Shown: positions 42,462 through 51,180 of the stretch, piece by piece
Layout of the letters: every line of letters starts with the position of its first letter
How positions within the stretch are numbered: position 1 is the first letter of the stretch
NCBI RefSeq assembly: GCF_012396485.1
Contig: NZ_JAAXPO010000007.1
Location: 1-64,000 of the forward strand
Direction of reading: 5' to 3'
DNA: 64,000 nt
From: Leuconostoc holzapfelii
GTDB lineage: Bacteria > Bacillota > Bacilli > Lactobacillales > Lactobacillaceae
Position numbers and translations under genes: made by a program
The notes under the pieces: model-generated
Told to the model about the DNA's origin: nothing
The model's database searches: none
Seen by the model: only the letters and a program-made list of their open reading frames with translations

Positions 42462-42756
42462 ACTGATCCAACAACCAGGGGCGGTTTTTGGATCTGCGCT
42501 GGTCATTTTAGGGTTTTTAGGTGGGTTAATACTGTTACAAAATGTCGTGTTGAATGCCAGATTACAAACGCAGCGACAGATGATTCGATTAGCTGAACTC
42601 GATAAATTACAGTTTAAAGCGAGTTTACATTATGAGCAAACGCATCAAGCGGTCTTCACGTTGGATCAACGACGCATTTCAGTGTGCGAAGATCAGCTCA
42701 CGATCCGTATTGGCAAGACAGGTTACACCAGATCTTTGCACCATCCGGCACCTTGA
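42451..42756 (+). CDS. comGG: ComGG-like last gene of the comG operon
   Basis: 101 residues from GTG 42451, overlapping comGF. A hydrophobic helix (GAVFGSALVILGFLGGLILLQNVVL) near the N-terminus lacks a clear prepilin cut site, as is usual for ComGG. The rest is basic and strand-rich. The assignment rests on position, size and the N-terminal helix. Confidence 0.68.
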   Translation: MPHKLIQQPGAVFGSALVILGFLGGLILLQNVVLNARLQTQRQMIRLAELDKLQFKASLHYEQTHQAVFTLDQRRISVCEDQLTIRIGKTGYTRSLHHPAP

Positions 42757-42787
42757 AAACCGCATGAAAACACGCTAAAATAAGGCT

Positions 42788-43792
42788 ATGACACAAGATA
42801 AAATCGCACAATATTTCGATGCGTTAACAACGCGTTCACAAGCTTTAGCACAAGATACTGCGATGAGTTTGACATCAGCACTCACTGAGGTGCTTGAAGA
42901 CCTCGCAAGTGGCCAGGTGCAATACGTAGCAGGCAAGCCAACGCCCGCTGTTGCAGAGCAAATACAGACCTTAATTGCGCAATTAGATTGGCAGCACATG
43001 GCCACATCAGATTTGCGGAAAACGTTGCAATTGGCAATTTTAAAAGCCAACCGTGATGATAAAACGCAAGCAAACCATCAAATTACACCTGACGGGATTG
43101 GTTATTTATTGGCTGATTTTTTGATGCAAACAGCGCAACTTAAGACAGGTGACACCGTGTTAGACATGACTGTTGGCGCAGGTAATTTGCTCTATACAGT
43201 GAATGATGTCTTAAAAATGAATGGACTTGACATTCAGCGTGTGGGCATTGATAACGATGAGTCACAACTCGCTTTGGCAACAGCAGTCGACCAATTATTG
43301 CACCAAGGCACCACAACTTTCTACCAAGAAGACGTGGTCGCCATCACCGAAGCGCCCAAAGCTAAGGCCGTCATTGCTGATTTGCCAGTGGGTTACTATC
43401 CTTTGCAACCGTCTGAAAAGTATGACACGCAAGCCACGACAGGCCGTTCATTTGTACATCAATTGCTAATTGAAAAAAGCCTCGATTTTGTCACGGATGA
43501 TGGTTGGGTTTATTTAATTGTCCCGGCCAATGTTATGACAGGCGAGCAAGCAAAAAGTTTATTGAAATTTTTGACTCATCAAGCACAATTAAAGGCTTTT
43601 TTGCAATTACCGGCTGCTTTCTTTAAAGATGCGCGCGCAGCAAAAGCAATGCTTGTGTTACGCAAACATGGCGTAGGGCAACAAGGGGAAGTGCTGATGG
43701 GGCAGTATCCGCCATTAAAAGACATTGATGGATTGAAAAAATTTTTGCAAGATATTAAAGCTTGGGTTACACTGGATAAAGAGCAAAACTGA
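42788..43792 (+). CDS. Class I SAM-dependent methyltransferase, YtxK-like
   Basis: A 334-aa protein related to the N6-adenine DNA methyltransferase family. DTVLDMTVGAGNLLYTV is motif I (SAM binding) and VIADLPVGYYP is motif IV, a variant of (D/N)PPY in which the first Pro is Leu. HQLLIEKSLDFVTDDGWVYLIVPANVM follows. Homologues sit between comG and ackA in many Bacillota. There is no target-recognition domain or restriction partner, so it is probably not a restriction-modification enzyme. Confidence 0.88.
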   Translation: MTQDKIAQYFDALTTRSQALAQDTAMSLTSALTEVLEDLASGQVQYVAGKPTPAVAEQIQTLIAQLDWQHMATSDLRKTLQLAILKANRDDKTQANHQITPDGIGYLLADFLMQTAQLKTGDTVLDMTVGAGNLLYTVNDVLKMNGLDIQRVGIDNDESQLALATAVDQLLHQGTTTFYQEDVVAITEAPKAKAVIADLPVGYYPLQPSEKYDTQATTGRSFVHQLLIEKSLDFVTDDGWVYLIVPANVMTGEQAKSLLKFLTHQAQLKAFLQLPAAFFKDARAAKAMLVLRKHGVGQQGEVLMGQYPPLKDIDGLKKFLQDIKAWVTLDKEQN

Positions 43793-43915
43793 ACCTGATA
43801 CGATGACGATGCACTAAATATTTGGGTGTTGATGTCGCCAACACCAACAAACCTGATATTTTAAGCCTGTCACGAATCAGTACACGTTTAAGAAAGACAG
43901 GTAAAAATTTAATCA

Positions 43916-45174
43916 TGGCTAAAACAATGGCTGTAAACGCAGGTAGTTCTTCATTGAAATTTCAATTGTTGGACATGCCAGCAGAACAAGTAATGGCTCA
44001 AGGAGTAATCGAACGCATTGGCATGGATGATGCCATCGTGACTATCAAGTACGGCGTCGAAACGAACCAAGGCACACACTTGGCAGATCAGTCGGCCGAT
44101 GGTAGCAACGTGACCGTCTCACAAGATGGCCAGATGCATAAGTATGAAAATGTCTTACCAATCAAAGATCATCAACAAGCCATTAATTTTATGTTGCAAA
44201 AATTGACAGACCTCGGTATTATTGCTGACTTTAGTGAGATTACCGGCGTGGGGCACCGTGTGGTTGCGGGTGGAGAATGGTTTAACCATTCTGTTTTGGT
44301 CACGAAGTCAGTGTTAGAAAAAATTGACCGTTTAGCTGACTATGCACCACTGCATAATCCAGCCAATGCGATGGGGATTCGCGCCTTTCAAAAATTGCTA
44401 CCAGATGCGATTTCGGTTGCTGTATTTGATACCTCATTCCACCAAACGATGCCTGAAGAAAATTATCTTTATGCCTTACCATACGAATACTATACGCGTT
44501 ATGGTGCGAGAAAATATGGTGCCCATGGTACGTCGCATCGGTATGTTGCTGGCCGAGCAGCAGAAATGTTGGGCCAACCATTGGCTGATTTGAAGCTGAT
44601 TACCTTGCACTTAGGCGCCGGGGCTTCCATCACTGCCGTGAAAGATGGCAAGTCATTAGACACATCGATGGGCTTCACCCCACTTGCGGGTGTGGCAATG
44701 GCGACGCGTTCTGGGGATGTTGATCCGTCATTGATTTACTACATTCAAGAGCATGAGGGGTTGTCAAATGAGGAGATGTTGACAATCTTAAATAAGAAGT
44801 CTGGCCTGTTAGGCTTATCAACGATTTCTTCTGATATGCGTGATTTGTTAGAAGTGAGTGAGACAAACGACCATGCCCGTCTGGCAGTCAAGGTCTTTGT
44901 TAATCGCATTGTGAAGTACATTGGACAATATATTGCCGAAATGGGGGGCGTGGATGCCTTAGTATTTACCGCAGGTATTGGTGAAAACTCAGCACCCATC
45001 CGCCAAATGATTATTGATAAACTGGCTTATTTTGGGGTGACACTAGATGCAACCGCAAACCAGACACGTGGGCAAGAAATTGAAATTTCTGACCAAAATT
45101 CCCGAGTAAAGGCCCTCCTTGTGCCAACCAATGAAGAACTCATGATTGCGCGAGATGTTGAGCGATTTAAGTAA
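43916..45174 (+). CDS. ackA: Acetate kinase
   Basis: Makes ATP and acetate from acetyl phosphate; important for heterofermentative energy yield. MAVNAGSSSLKFQLL and VTGVGHRVVAGGEWF are the family motifs, followed by FDTSFHQTMPEENYLYALP and HLGAGASITAVKDGKS. FTAGIGENSAPIR binds nucleotide. The 419-aa length counts from ATG 43916. The leader contains CCTGTC (about 43868) that can pair with GACAGG (about 43896) near the ribosome binding site. Confidence 0.96.
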
Positions 45175-45221
45175 TGTGCTCTTAATCTTTCATGATGGGA
45201 AAATATGATAAAATATAACGG

Positions 45222-45262
45222 GTCGGCTAGTATATCTGCATACTAGCCGCTTTCATTTTTAA
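45222..45262 (+). terminator. Probable terminator of ackA
   Basis: CGGCTAGTAT / ATACTAGCCG, a perfect 10-bp stem with an ATCTGC loop followed by CTTTCATTTTT. It lies 23 nt before the next start codon, so it might also act as a leader hairpin. Confidence 0.7.
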
Positions 45263-45284
45263 GATAATTTTTAGAAGGTGAATT

Positions 45285-46613
45285 ATGGAATCTAGAAAAG
45301 AACGGCACCAGCATGAAATTCAAGCTGCTGAGGCGCTAGACGCAGCGCAAAATAATGCGCCATATGATCCCAAGAATCCATTTAATGAGGCTTTTGGCAA
45401 TGGCCGCGGTCCTAAAAAACGCGGGCCATTCAAACGGATTTTAACGATGCTCGTCATCGCATTGGTGCTACTAGGTGTTGTGTTTGGGGCGAAAGCCCTG
45501 TTAACTGATAAATATGCTGCGCTTAATCCAAAAGATACCACGTTTATAACCGTGAAGATTCCAGAAGGATCAACAGCCCTGCAAATGGGTCAAACGTTAG
45601 AAAAGAAAAAAGTCATTACCAACGGGCAGGTATTTTATAAATATGCCATGTCCCAGGGTGCTGAAAAGCTCCAAGCGGGTACTTATCACTTATCGCCATC
45701 ACAAACGATGCAATTAATTTTCAATCAAATGGCGGCAGGCCCCACATCAGAACCTCAGTTGCCTAAAGGATATGGGTATGTCACTGTTGGACAAACACCA
45801 GATCAAGTTGCAGTGAATCTAGCGGATCAGGTGAAGTCGGTATCAGCCCAAGATATCCTGTCAGCGCTCAATGATAAACAGTTGATCGATCAGATGTACA
45901 AGAAATATCCTGACTTGTTGCGCGGCATCAAGCAGTCAAGCACAAAGCAGGCGGTGCTCTTAGATTACGTTTATCCGCAAGCCTTTGATCTTCGTCAGGC
46001 CAAGACAGCCAAGGCGATTGTCGAGGTCTTGTTACAAACGTCAGATAAGACGATGCAACCTTACTATAAGACGCTTCGAGCCAACGGCATGGCCACCCCT
46101 AATGTGATGGCCTTGGTGGCTACTTCTGGGAAAGCTGAATTTGAGCGCCGGCTAGCCTTCATTCAAAAAATTGCGCCTTACGCACAAGAACTAGCGAAAA
46201 AATATGGCATTTTGGCCTCAATCTCGATTGCACAAGCCGCGCACGAATCCAACTGGGATAATTCAAAGCTGTCATCGAAATACAACAATTTCTATGGTGT
46301 GAAAACACAAGACACCACGCCGGGAAATTCGGTGGTCTTAGATACCACAGAATACGTGGATGGCAAGCCACAAACACAACAAGCCCGCTTTGCGGTCTAT
46401 AGCAGTTGGAAAGACAGTATGAAAGAGCACGCGGAAACCTTAGTTAACGGGAATACTTGGAACCCAACACAATTTAAGGATGTTCTGAATGCAAAGGATT
46501 ACAAATCAGCTGCTAAAGCTTTGTATGATGATCACTATGCAACGGATGTAAATTATACAAAACTCCTAGTTAACTTGATTGAAACATGGCACTTACAGCG
46601 CTATGATCAGTAA
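45285..46613 (+). CDS. MltG-like N-terminal region fused to GH73 glucosaminidase
   Basis: A 442-residue membrane-anchored wall hydrolase. A cytoplasmic tail with GPKKRGPFKR precedes one helix (about 48-68). Residues 83-160 match the MltG N-terminal domain (VKIPEGSTALQMGQTLEKKKVITN, LQAGTYHLSPSQTMQLI). LLDYVYPQAFDL and NVMALVATSGKAE follow, where MltG has its second conserved block and catalytic SIVEKE. Here the catalytic Glu is missing. From about 290 a GH73 domain begins, with likely acid E321 in AQAAHESNWDNSKLSSKYNNFYGVK. The protein should cleave at N-acetylglucosamine rather than act as MltG. Confidence 0.85.
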   Translation: MESRKERHQHEIQAAEALDAAQNNAPYDPKNPFNEAFGNGRGPKKRGPFKRILTMLVIALVLLGVVFGAKALLTDKYAALNPKDTTFITVKIPEGSTALQMGQTLEKKKVITNGQVFYKYAMSQGAEKLQAGTYHLSPSQTMQLIFNQMAAGPTSEPQLPKGYGYVTVGQTPDQVAVNLADQVKSVSAQDILSALNDKQLIDQMYKKYPDLLRGIKQSSTKQAVLLDYVYPQAFDLRQAKTAKAIVEVLLQTSDKTMQPYYKTLRANGMATPNVMALVATSGKAEFERRLAFIQKIAPYAQELAKKYGILASISIAQAAHESNWDNSKLSSKYNNFYGVKTQDTTPGNSVVLDTTEYVDGKPQTQQARFAVYSSWKDSMKEHAETLVNGNTWNPTQFKDVLNAKDYKSAAKALYDDHYATDVNYTKLLVNLIETWHLQRYDQ

Positions 46614-46650
46614 GAAAAGCGACCAATTATTTGGTCGCTTTTTCTTTTAG
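46612..46650 (+). terminator. Terminator of the MltG-like/GH73 gene
   Basis: AAAAGCGACCAA / TTGGTCGCTTTT hairpin with loop TTAT. Confidence 0.9.
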
Positions 46651-46768
46651 TCATTGATCAAATTTATGGCGGTTATATCATAAAAGTCAGTATGGTATTG
46701 TTTTAACAACGATTAAAAAGATGGATTTATGATAATTCTATATGAAACGATTGAAAAACAATGATTGT

Positions 46769-46831
46769 GAATGAAAACGTTTACAAAAATACGAGAAAAG
46801 GGTTGTGTAAACGTTTTCATTCGTGTAAAAT
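46769..46831 (+). promoter_or_regulatory. Promoter with two cre boxes in inverted repeat
   Basis: GAATGAAAACGTTTACA (46769-46785) is the exact reverse complement of TGTAAACGTTTTCATTC (46806-46822). Each contains a 14-bp CcpA cre consensus. TTGTGT (46803-46808), 17 bp and TAAAAT (46826-46831) form the promoter, so the second box fills the spacer. The centres are 37 bp apart. Strong glucose repression of the transporter is expected. Confidence 0.87.
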
Positions 46832-46888
46832 AGTTCTAGTAAACAAATCATGTTAGCACACATGATCAATATAAGGAGCGATTTATAA

Positions 46889-47851
46889 ATGAATGCAGCA
46901 ATTCTGTTGGCACTTGTACCAGCACTAGCATGGGGTTCAGTTGGCCTTGTGAATACCAAAATGGGCGGCTCAGCTGGTCAACAAACACTGGGCATGACCT
47001 TTGGTGCGTTAATCTTTGGATTAGCGACAATGTTCTTCTACGTGATGCCAAATCACGCCTACCTTGGCTCACAAATTTGGACAGTAGGGATTGTTTCAGG
47101 CCTTGTTTGGGCTGTCGGAACAGCCGGCCAATTCCTAGCCATTAAGGACCTTGGTGTCTCATTGGCGATTCCGTTGTCTACAGCGGGTCAAATTGTTACT
47201 AACGCGTTGATGGCCGCTGTGGTTTTGGGCGACTGGAAGACTGGTAAGATGTGGGCAATTGGCATTATTTCAATCGTTGCCGTTGTCATCGGTGCCACGT
47301 TAATTTCAGCCCGTGATAAGGCGTTGAACTCTGGTATTTCTGGCCAAGCAGATGCGAAGAGTATGACTAAGGGTTTGATTTACTTGGTCATTTCAACGGT
47401 TGGCTACATGTTCTACTTTGTTTTGCCCAACTTCTTGAACAAAATTGGCTACATTTCAGATGCCATTAAGGCGAAGAACAATGGCGTTGACTATATGACA
47501 GCAATCGTTGGTCCACAAGCCATTGGTCAAGTGATTGGTGCTTTCTTGATTGTCATCTTTGTTTTGAAAGAAGCAGACAAGATGTTTGAAAAGCCAACTT
47601 GGAAGAATATTTTGACTGGTTTGGTTTGGGCAACAGGTAACATCTTCATGTTCATCTCAGCTGCAAATCCTGCTGTAGGACAAACTATTGCCACAACATT
47701 CTCACAATTGGGTATTATCGTTGCCACATTTGGTGGTATTTACTTACTTGGTGAAAAGAAGTCAAGTTATCAAATGAAGTTGATCATCATTGGGACAATC
47801 CTTGTGGTTGTCGGTGCCATTATTATTGGTAACATTAACCAATTCGCATAA
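46889..47851 (+). CDS. GRP-family sugar transporter (glucose/ribose type)
   Basis: A 320-aa membrane protein with ten helices, of the glucose/ribose porter family (GlcU/RbsU). LLALVPALAWGSVGLVNTKMGG is the characteristic N-terminus, GTAGQFLAIKDLGVSLAIPLSTAGQIVTNAL carries the first drug/metabolite-transporter-like repeat end, and AANPAVGQTIATTFSQLGIIVATFGG the second. It is a proton- or facilitator-type permease; the sugar is not certain. AAGGAG precedes ATG 46889. The two cre boxes suggest it serves a non-preferred sugar. Confidence 0.9.
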   Translation: MNAAILLALVPALAWGSVGLVNTKMGGSAGQQTLGMTFGALIFGLATMFFYVMPNHAYLGSQIWTVGIVSGLVWAVGTAGQFLAIKDLGVSLAIPLSTAGQIVTNALMAAVVLGDWKTGKMWAIGIISIVAVVIGATLISARDKALNSGISGQADAKSMTKGLIYLVISTVGYMFYFVLPNFLNKIGYISDAIKAKNNGVDYMTAIVGPQAIGQVIGAFLIVIFVLKEADKMFEKPTWKNILTGLVWATGNIFMFISAANPAVGQTIATTFSQLGIIVATFGGIYLLGEKKSSYQMKLIIIGTILVVVGAIIIGNINQFA

Positions 47852-47856
47852 TCGAT

Positions 47857-47884
47857 TAAACCAGAGCAATCTGGTTTTTTTATA
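47857..47884 (+). terminator. Terminator of the sugar transporter gene
   Basis: AAACCAG / CTGGTTT stem with AGCAAT loop and TTTTTT. Confidence 0.85.
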
Positions 47885-47885
47885 G

Positions 47886-47927
47886 CAAAAAAGCCTGATA
47901 CATGAAGTGTATCAGGCTTTTTGCAAC
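47886..47927 (-). terminator. Terminator of greA
   Basis: AAAAAAGCCTGATACA / TGTATCAGGCTTTTT hairpin, nearly symmetric, ending the minus-strand greA. Confidence 0.9.
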
Positions 47928-47930
47928 GTC

Positions 47931-48413
47931 TTACTTTTCAACTTTTAGAATTTCAACATCGATGCTATCACCACTTGGTAATGGCACAGAAACTTTGTTG
48001 CCAACCTTTTTACCTAGTAATGCAACAGCCATTGCAGATTCATTTGAAATTTTACCAGCAAGTGGATCAGATTCCGTTGAACCAACAATCACATAAGTTT
48101 CTGGTTCTTCATCAGGTAATTCTTTGAACGTCACGGTCTTACCCAAAGAAACTTCGTCAGCTGCCGTGGCATTAGGGTCAATGATTTCAGCGTTTTCAAT
48201 CATTTTCTTTAATGTCAAGATGCGGCCTTCAACAAAGGCTTGTTCGTCTTTAGCTGACTGGTATTCAGAGTTTTCAGACAAATCACCGTATGAGCGGGCA
48301 ATTTGGATACGATTTGTAATTTCAGGACGTTGGTTTGAGATGAGATCTTCCAATTCAGCTTGGAGCTTTTCACGACCTTCAGCTGTCATTGGAAATACTT
48401 TTTCTTCTGACAT
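47931..48413 (-). CDS. greA: Transcription elongation factor GreA
   Basis: Rescues backtracked RNA polymerase by stimulating transcript cleavage. The 160-aa protein has the N-terminal coiled coil with the catalytic acidic tip ([20 protein letters not shown]) and the C-terminal FKBP-like domain ([26 protein letters not shown]). AAAGGAAA precedes the ATG at 48413. In many Bacillota mltG sits directly before greA. Here the MltG-like fusion is nearby on the opposite strand, with a sugar transporter between them. Confidence 0.96.
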   Translation of the reverse strand: MSEEKVFPMTAEGREKLQAELEDLISNQRPEITNRIQIARSYGDLSENSEYQSAKDEQAFVEGRILTLKKMIENAEIIDPNATAADEVSLGKTVTFKELPDEEPETYVIVGSTESDPLAGKISNESAMAVALLGKKVGNKVSVPLPSGDSIDVEILKVEK

Positions 48414-48480
48414 ATAATGATTTCCTTTCGATTTTGCGGGTTTATCGCAAATAATAAGCAAAACGAGCATATCATGTGGC

Positions 48481-51084
48481 CTATGAACTTGCAAGCTTTT
48501 TTTGACGGATAAATGCGAATAAAACACCGGCTAGTGCCAGACTGGAAATAACGACGCCCAACCAGAACAGCGGTGGGGTGTAGCGCCAACTGATTGTATG
48601 CTGACCTGGGGTGGTTTTTACAGCAATGAGGTAGTCACCGACAGTCATTGGTGTGATGTTGCGCCCGTCAAGCGTGACATGCCAACCTGGTGCATTTGGA
48701 ATGGATGTCATGATTAGAGACTGCTGCGTTGTTGTGGTAATTGTACCAGTGAGTTGGCGTTCATTTCGGTGTGTGATGTGAATTGGATGTGTTGCAAGTT
48801 GTTTAGCTTGTTGCTGAAAAGCTGTTTGATTGATATGGTACAACGTGACATTATTTAAGACCAGCGCGTTAGCTTGCTTGAATCGCAGCGTCACCACTTG
48901 AGGTTGATCTTTTACCTGCGAAGCGAGATTAATCACAATCGTATGGCGATAGGTACTAAATTGTTTAATAATTTGGCCATTAATCAATAAATCAAAATCT
49001 TTAATTTGTAACCCACTGCCAATGGTGAGGTAATAACTATCGTTAGTTTTGGGCGTAAAGTGAAGGTCTAAGCTGGCTGGCCGATTTGATTGCGTTTTTG
49101 CAATGACAGCGTTCGTAATGGTTTTTGGGGTAGTCACATGATGCCCAACGGCTTGGTCAAAATTTGCGACCTGTAACGGTGAGACGTTCGCCCCTGTGAG
49201 TGCCTGCCATAAATTCGCTTGGTTTTCCAAAGGGTTGTTGGTCAAAAATTGGGTGGATAATGCTGCTGGGTTGGCAGCAAAAGCAACTGGCAGGGCATAG
49301 GGATTTTGCCAGACCATTGTCGTTGGCGTCGTTGTATTTAAATGATAATTTGCAGTATCAGGCCGGTGACCGACCAACAGCGTTTTCGGCTCACCAGCTT
49401 GTTCCTTGCTTTTGGGGTTTGGGGTGATCAAATACTTCATCCCAAGCATTGCATCTGAAAGCAAACTGCCATTCGTGTAGGCAACGTAGTTATCGCCATC
49501 TGGTTGGCCAAAATTGCCGAAGAAAGTTGGCGTAGCTTTTGGCATCGCGGAACTAAAGTGCGAACCACCGTAATAATCGAGCATCATGGCATCACCGCGC
49601 GTTCGTTGAAAGGTTTGCGCAACACGATGCCAGCTGGGATCTTTTTTGAGCGGTTGATTTGCTGATTGAAGCGCCTTGATAGCGTTTTGGTATTCTGTGT
49701 TCGTTAGGTAAGAAAAGTGATTCAAAGTCAAATAAACATTGACGGTGAGACTGCCGAGTGTCACCACAAATAGTAAAGGTAACCAGAAACGATCATGTTG
49801 TTGCAACACAAATTGGGACAAAGTGATCAGAAATAGCCCGGCAAAGATAACAATTGCGCGTTGATCGAGCGCAGGCAGTTGATGTACTTTACTGGTCGTA
49901 TATGCCACAATCACAAGTAGCATGATCAGATAACCCAAAACTGTCCGTAATTTTGGTTGCCAGTTTGGGTGCCATGCCATTGCTGCTAAATAAATCAAAA
50001 AAAAGCTGATGATAAAGCTGAATCGATAAGGATACCATACGGGGTACTGAAAACCATGGAAGAACAACGTCAGTGGCGCCCAAGTCGTTGCTAATAAAAG
50101 AAAGCAAAGGATGCCCAAACCACCAAGTTTTACGCGCCAATGCCACAATTTTGTTGTGAAAAAAGGGACCACAGTTATCAAGATAAAGGCTGAAACATAA
50201 AAATTAGCTTGGCCAGTCTGCATTTGATTAAAATCAAAACTTCCTGGGATTAATTTTGCCAGGAGTTGCAGGGGGTTATTATCAAAGCGCCACGAAAATG
50301 GCGAATTATACTGTGACTTGCCGATCCGTAATTGATAAATCGTTGGGAGCAACAACCAAGCGCTCAGGGCACCGCCGGTGAGGCTGCCGTAAACAAATTG
50401 TTTCACACTCAGCCAGCGTGGTTGGCTTTGCTGTGGCCAAGTTAACCGCCAGACGAAATATAAAGTGATAAAAATAGCGATCATGTAGCCGATATAATAG
50501 TTACAAATAATCGTTGCCCCTAAAATTAAGGCATAACGCCACCAAGTATTTTGGACAAAAAGCTGTTCAATTTGGAGGATGACTAGGGGCAGTAAAATGG
50601 CAGCATCTAGCCATAAGAGGTTTAAATCATTGGCAATAAACCAGCCTGACAGGGCATAGTTGACGGCAAATAGGGTCGTATAATAACCTTTTTGTAATTG
50701 GAGGCGTTTGATTAAATAGGCCATGGTCAAGCCAGCCGCGCCAAATTTTAGCACAGTGACGCCTAAAATGGCAGCAGGGAGGTTGATGTTTGGGACAAAG
50801 AGAAAAATAAGATTAAATGGGCTCATCAAATAATATGCCCATTCACCAAGCATGTCGCCGCCTAACGCATTACTAAACGAGTAGAAGAAGCTGCTTGGAT
50901 GGGCCAAAAAGGCCGTTTTAAACGCGGCAAACTGATCGATGTATTGCTGCCCTAAATCAACTGTTAAGATGGAGTTTTGACCAAATGGTGCCATGCCACG
51001 ATAAGCATAGTAACTTAACATGATCAAAGCTGGGAGCCAAAAACTTAATGCCAGTGGCGAGAGAAAGAATTGTCGTTTTTTCAT
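48481..51084 (-). CDS. YfhO-family membrane protein
   Basis: An 867-aa polytopic protein with about a dozen helices in the first half, a large extracellular domain (about 440-820) and a final helix. The start ([39 protein letters not shown]) is the YfhO hallmark, followed by [25 protein letters not shown]. In Bacillus and Listeria YfhO proteins are needed for glycosylation of lipoteichoic or wall teichoic acid. The end IRQKKLA is basic. It probably shares a transcript with greA downstream (67 bp gap). Confidence 0.92.
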   Translation of the reverse strand: MKKRQFFLSPLALSFWLPALIMLSYYAYRGMAPFGQNSILTVDLGQQYIDQFAAFKTAFLAHPSSFFYSFSNALGGDMLGEWAYYLMSPFNLIFLFVPNINLPAAILGVTVLKFGAAGLTMAYLIKRLQLQKGYYTTLFAVNYALSGWFIANDLNLLWLDAAILLPLVILQIEQLFVQNTWWRYALILGATIICNYYIGYMIAIFITLYFVWRLTWPQQSQPRWLSVKQFVYGSLTGGALSAWLLLPTIYQLRIGKSQYNSPFSWRFDNNPLQLLAKLIPGSFDFNQMQTGQANFYVSAFILITVVPFFTTKLWHWRVKLGGLGILCFLLLATTWAPLTLFFHGFQYPVWYPYRFSFIISFFLIYLAAMAWHPNWQPKLRTVLGYLIMLLVIVAYTTSKVHQLPALDQRAIVIFAGLFLITLSQFVLQQHDRFWLPLLFVVTLGSLTVNVYLTLNHFSYLTNTEYQNAIKALQSANQPLKKDPSWHRVAQTFQRTRGDAMMLDYYGGSHFSSAMPKATPTFFGNFGQPDGDNYVAYTNGSLLSDAMLGMKYLITPNPKSKEQAGEPKTLLVGHRPDTANYHLNTTTPTTMVWQNPYALPVAFAANPAALSTQFLTNNPLENQANLWQALTGANVSPLQVANFDQAVGHHVTTPKTITNAVIAKTQSNRPASLDLHFTPKTNDSYYLTIGSGLQIKDFDLLINGQIIKQFSTYRHTIVINLASQVKDQPQVVTLRFKQANALVLNNVTLYHINQTAFQQQAKQLATHPIHITHRNERQLTGTITTTTQQSLIMTSIPNAPGWHVTLDGRNITPMTVGDYLIAVKTTPGQHTISWRYTPPLFWLGVVISSLALAGVLFAFIRQKKLASS

Positions 51085-51180
51085 GCTTCTAATATACCAA
51101 ATTTGGCGGTTAATTTTAGCGTAAAAACTTGATTTGTGGTAATCTAGTTAAGTAGTTTATTGTTAAAATTGGGGTCAAAT

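Noticed and set aside
42788-43792. Restriction-modification methyltransferase
   Set aside because: The enzyme has an N6-MTase-like fold, but there is no specificity subunit or endonuclease nearby and the comG-methyltransferase-ackA order is a conserved housekeeping arrangement.
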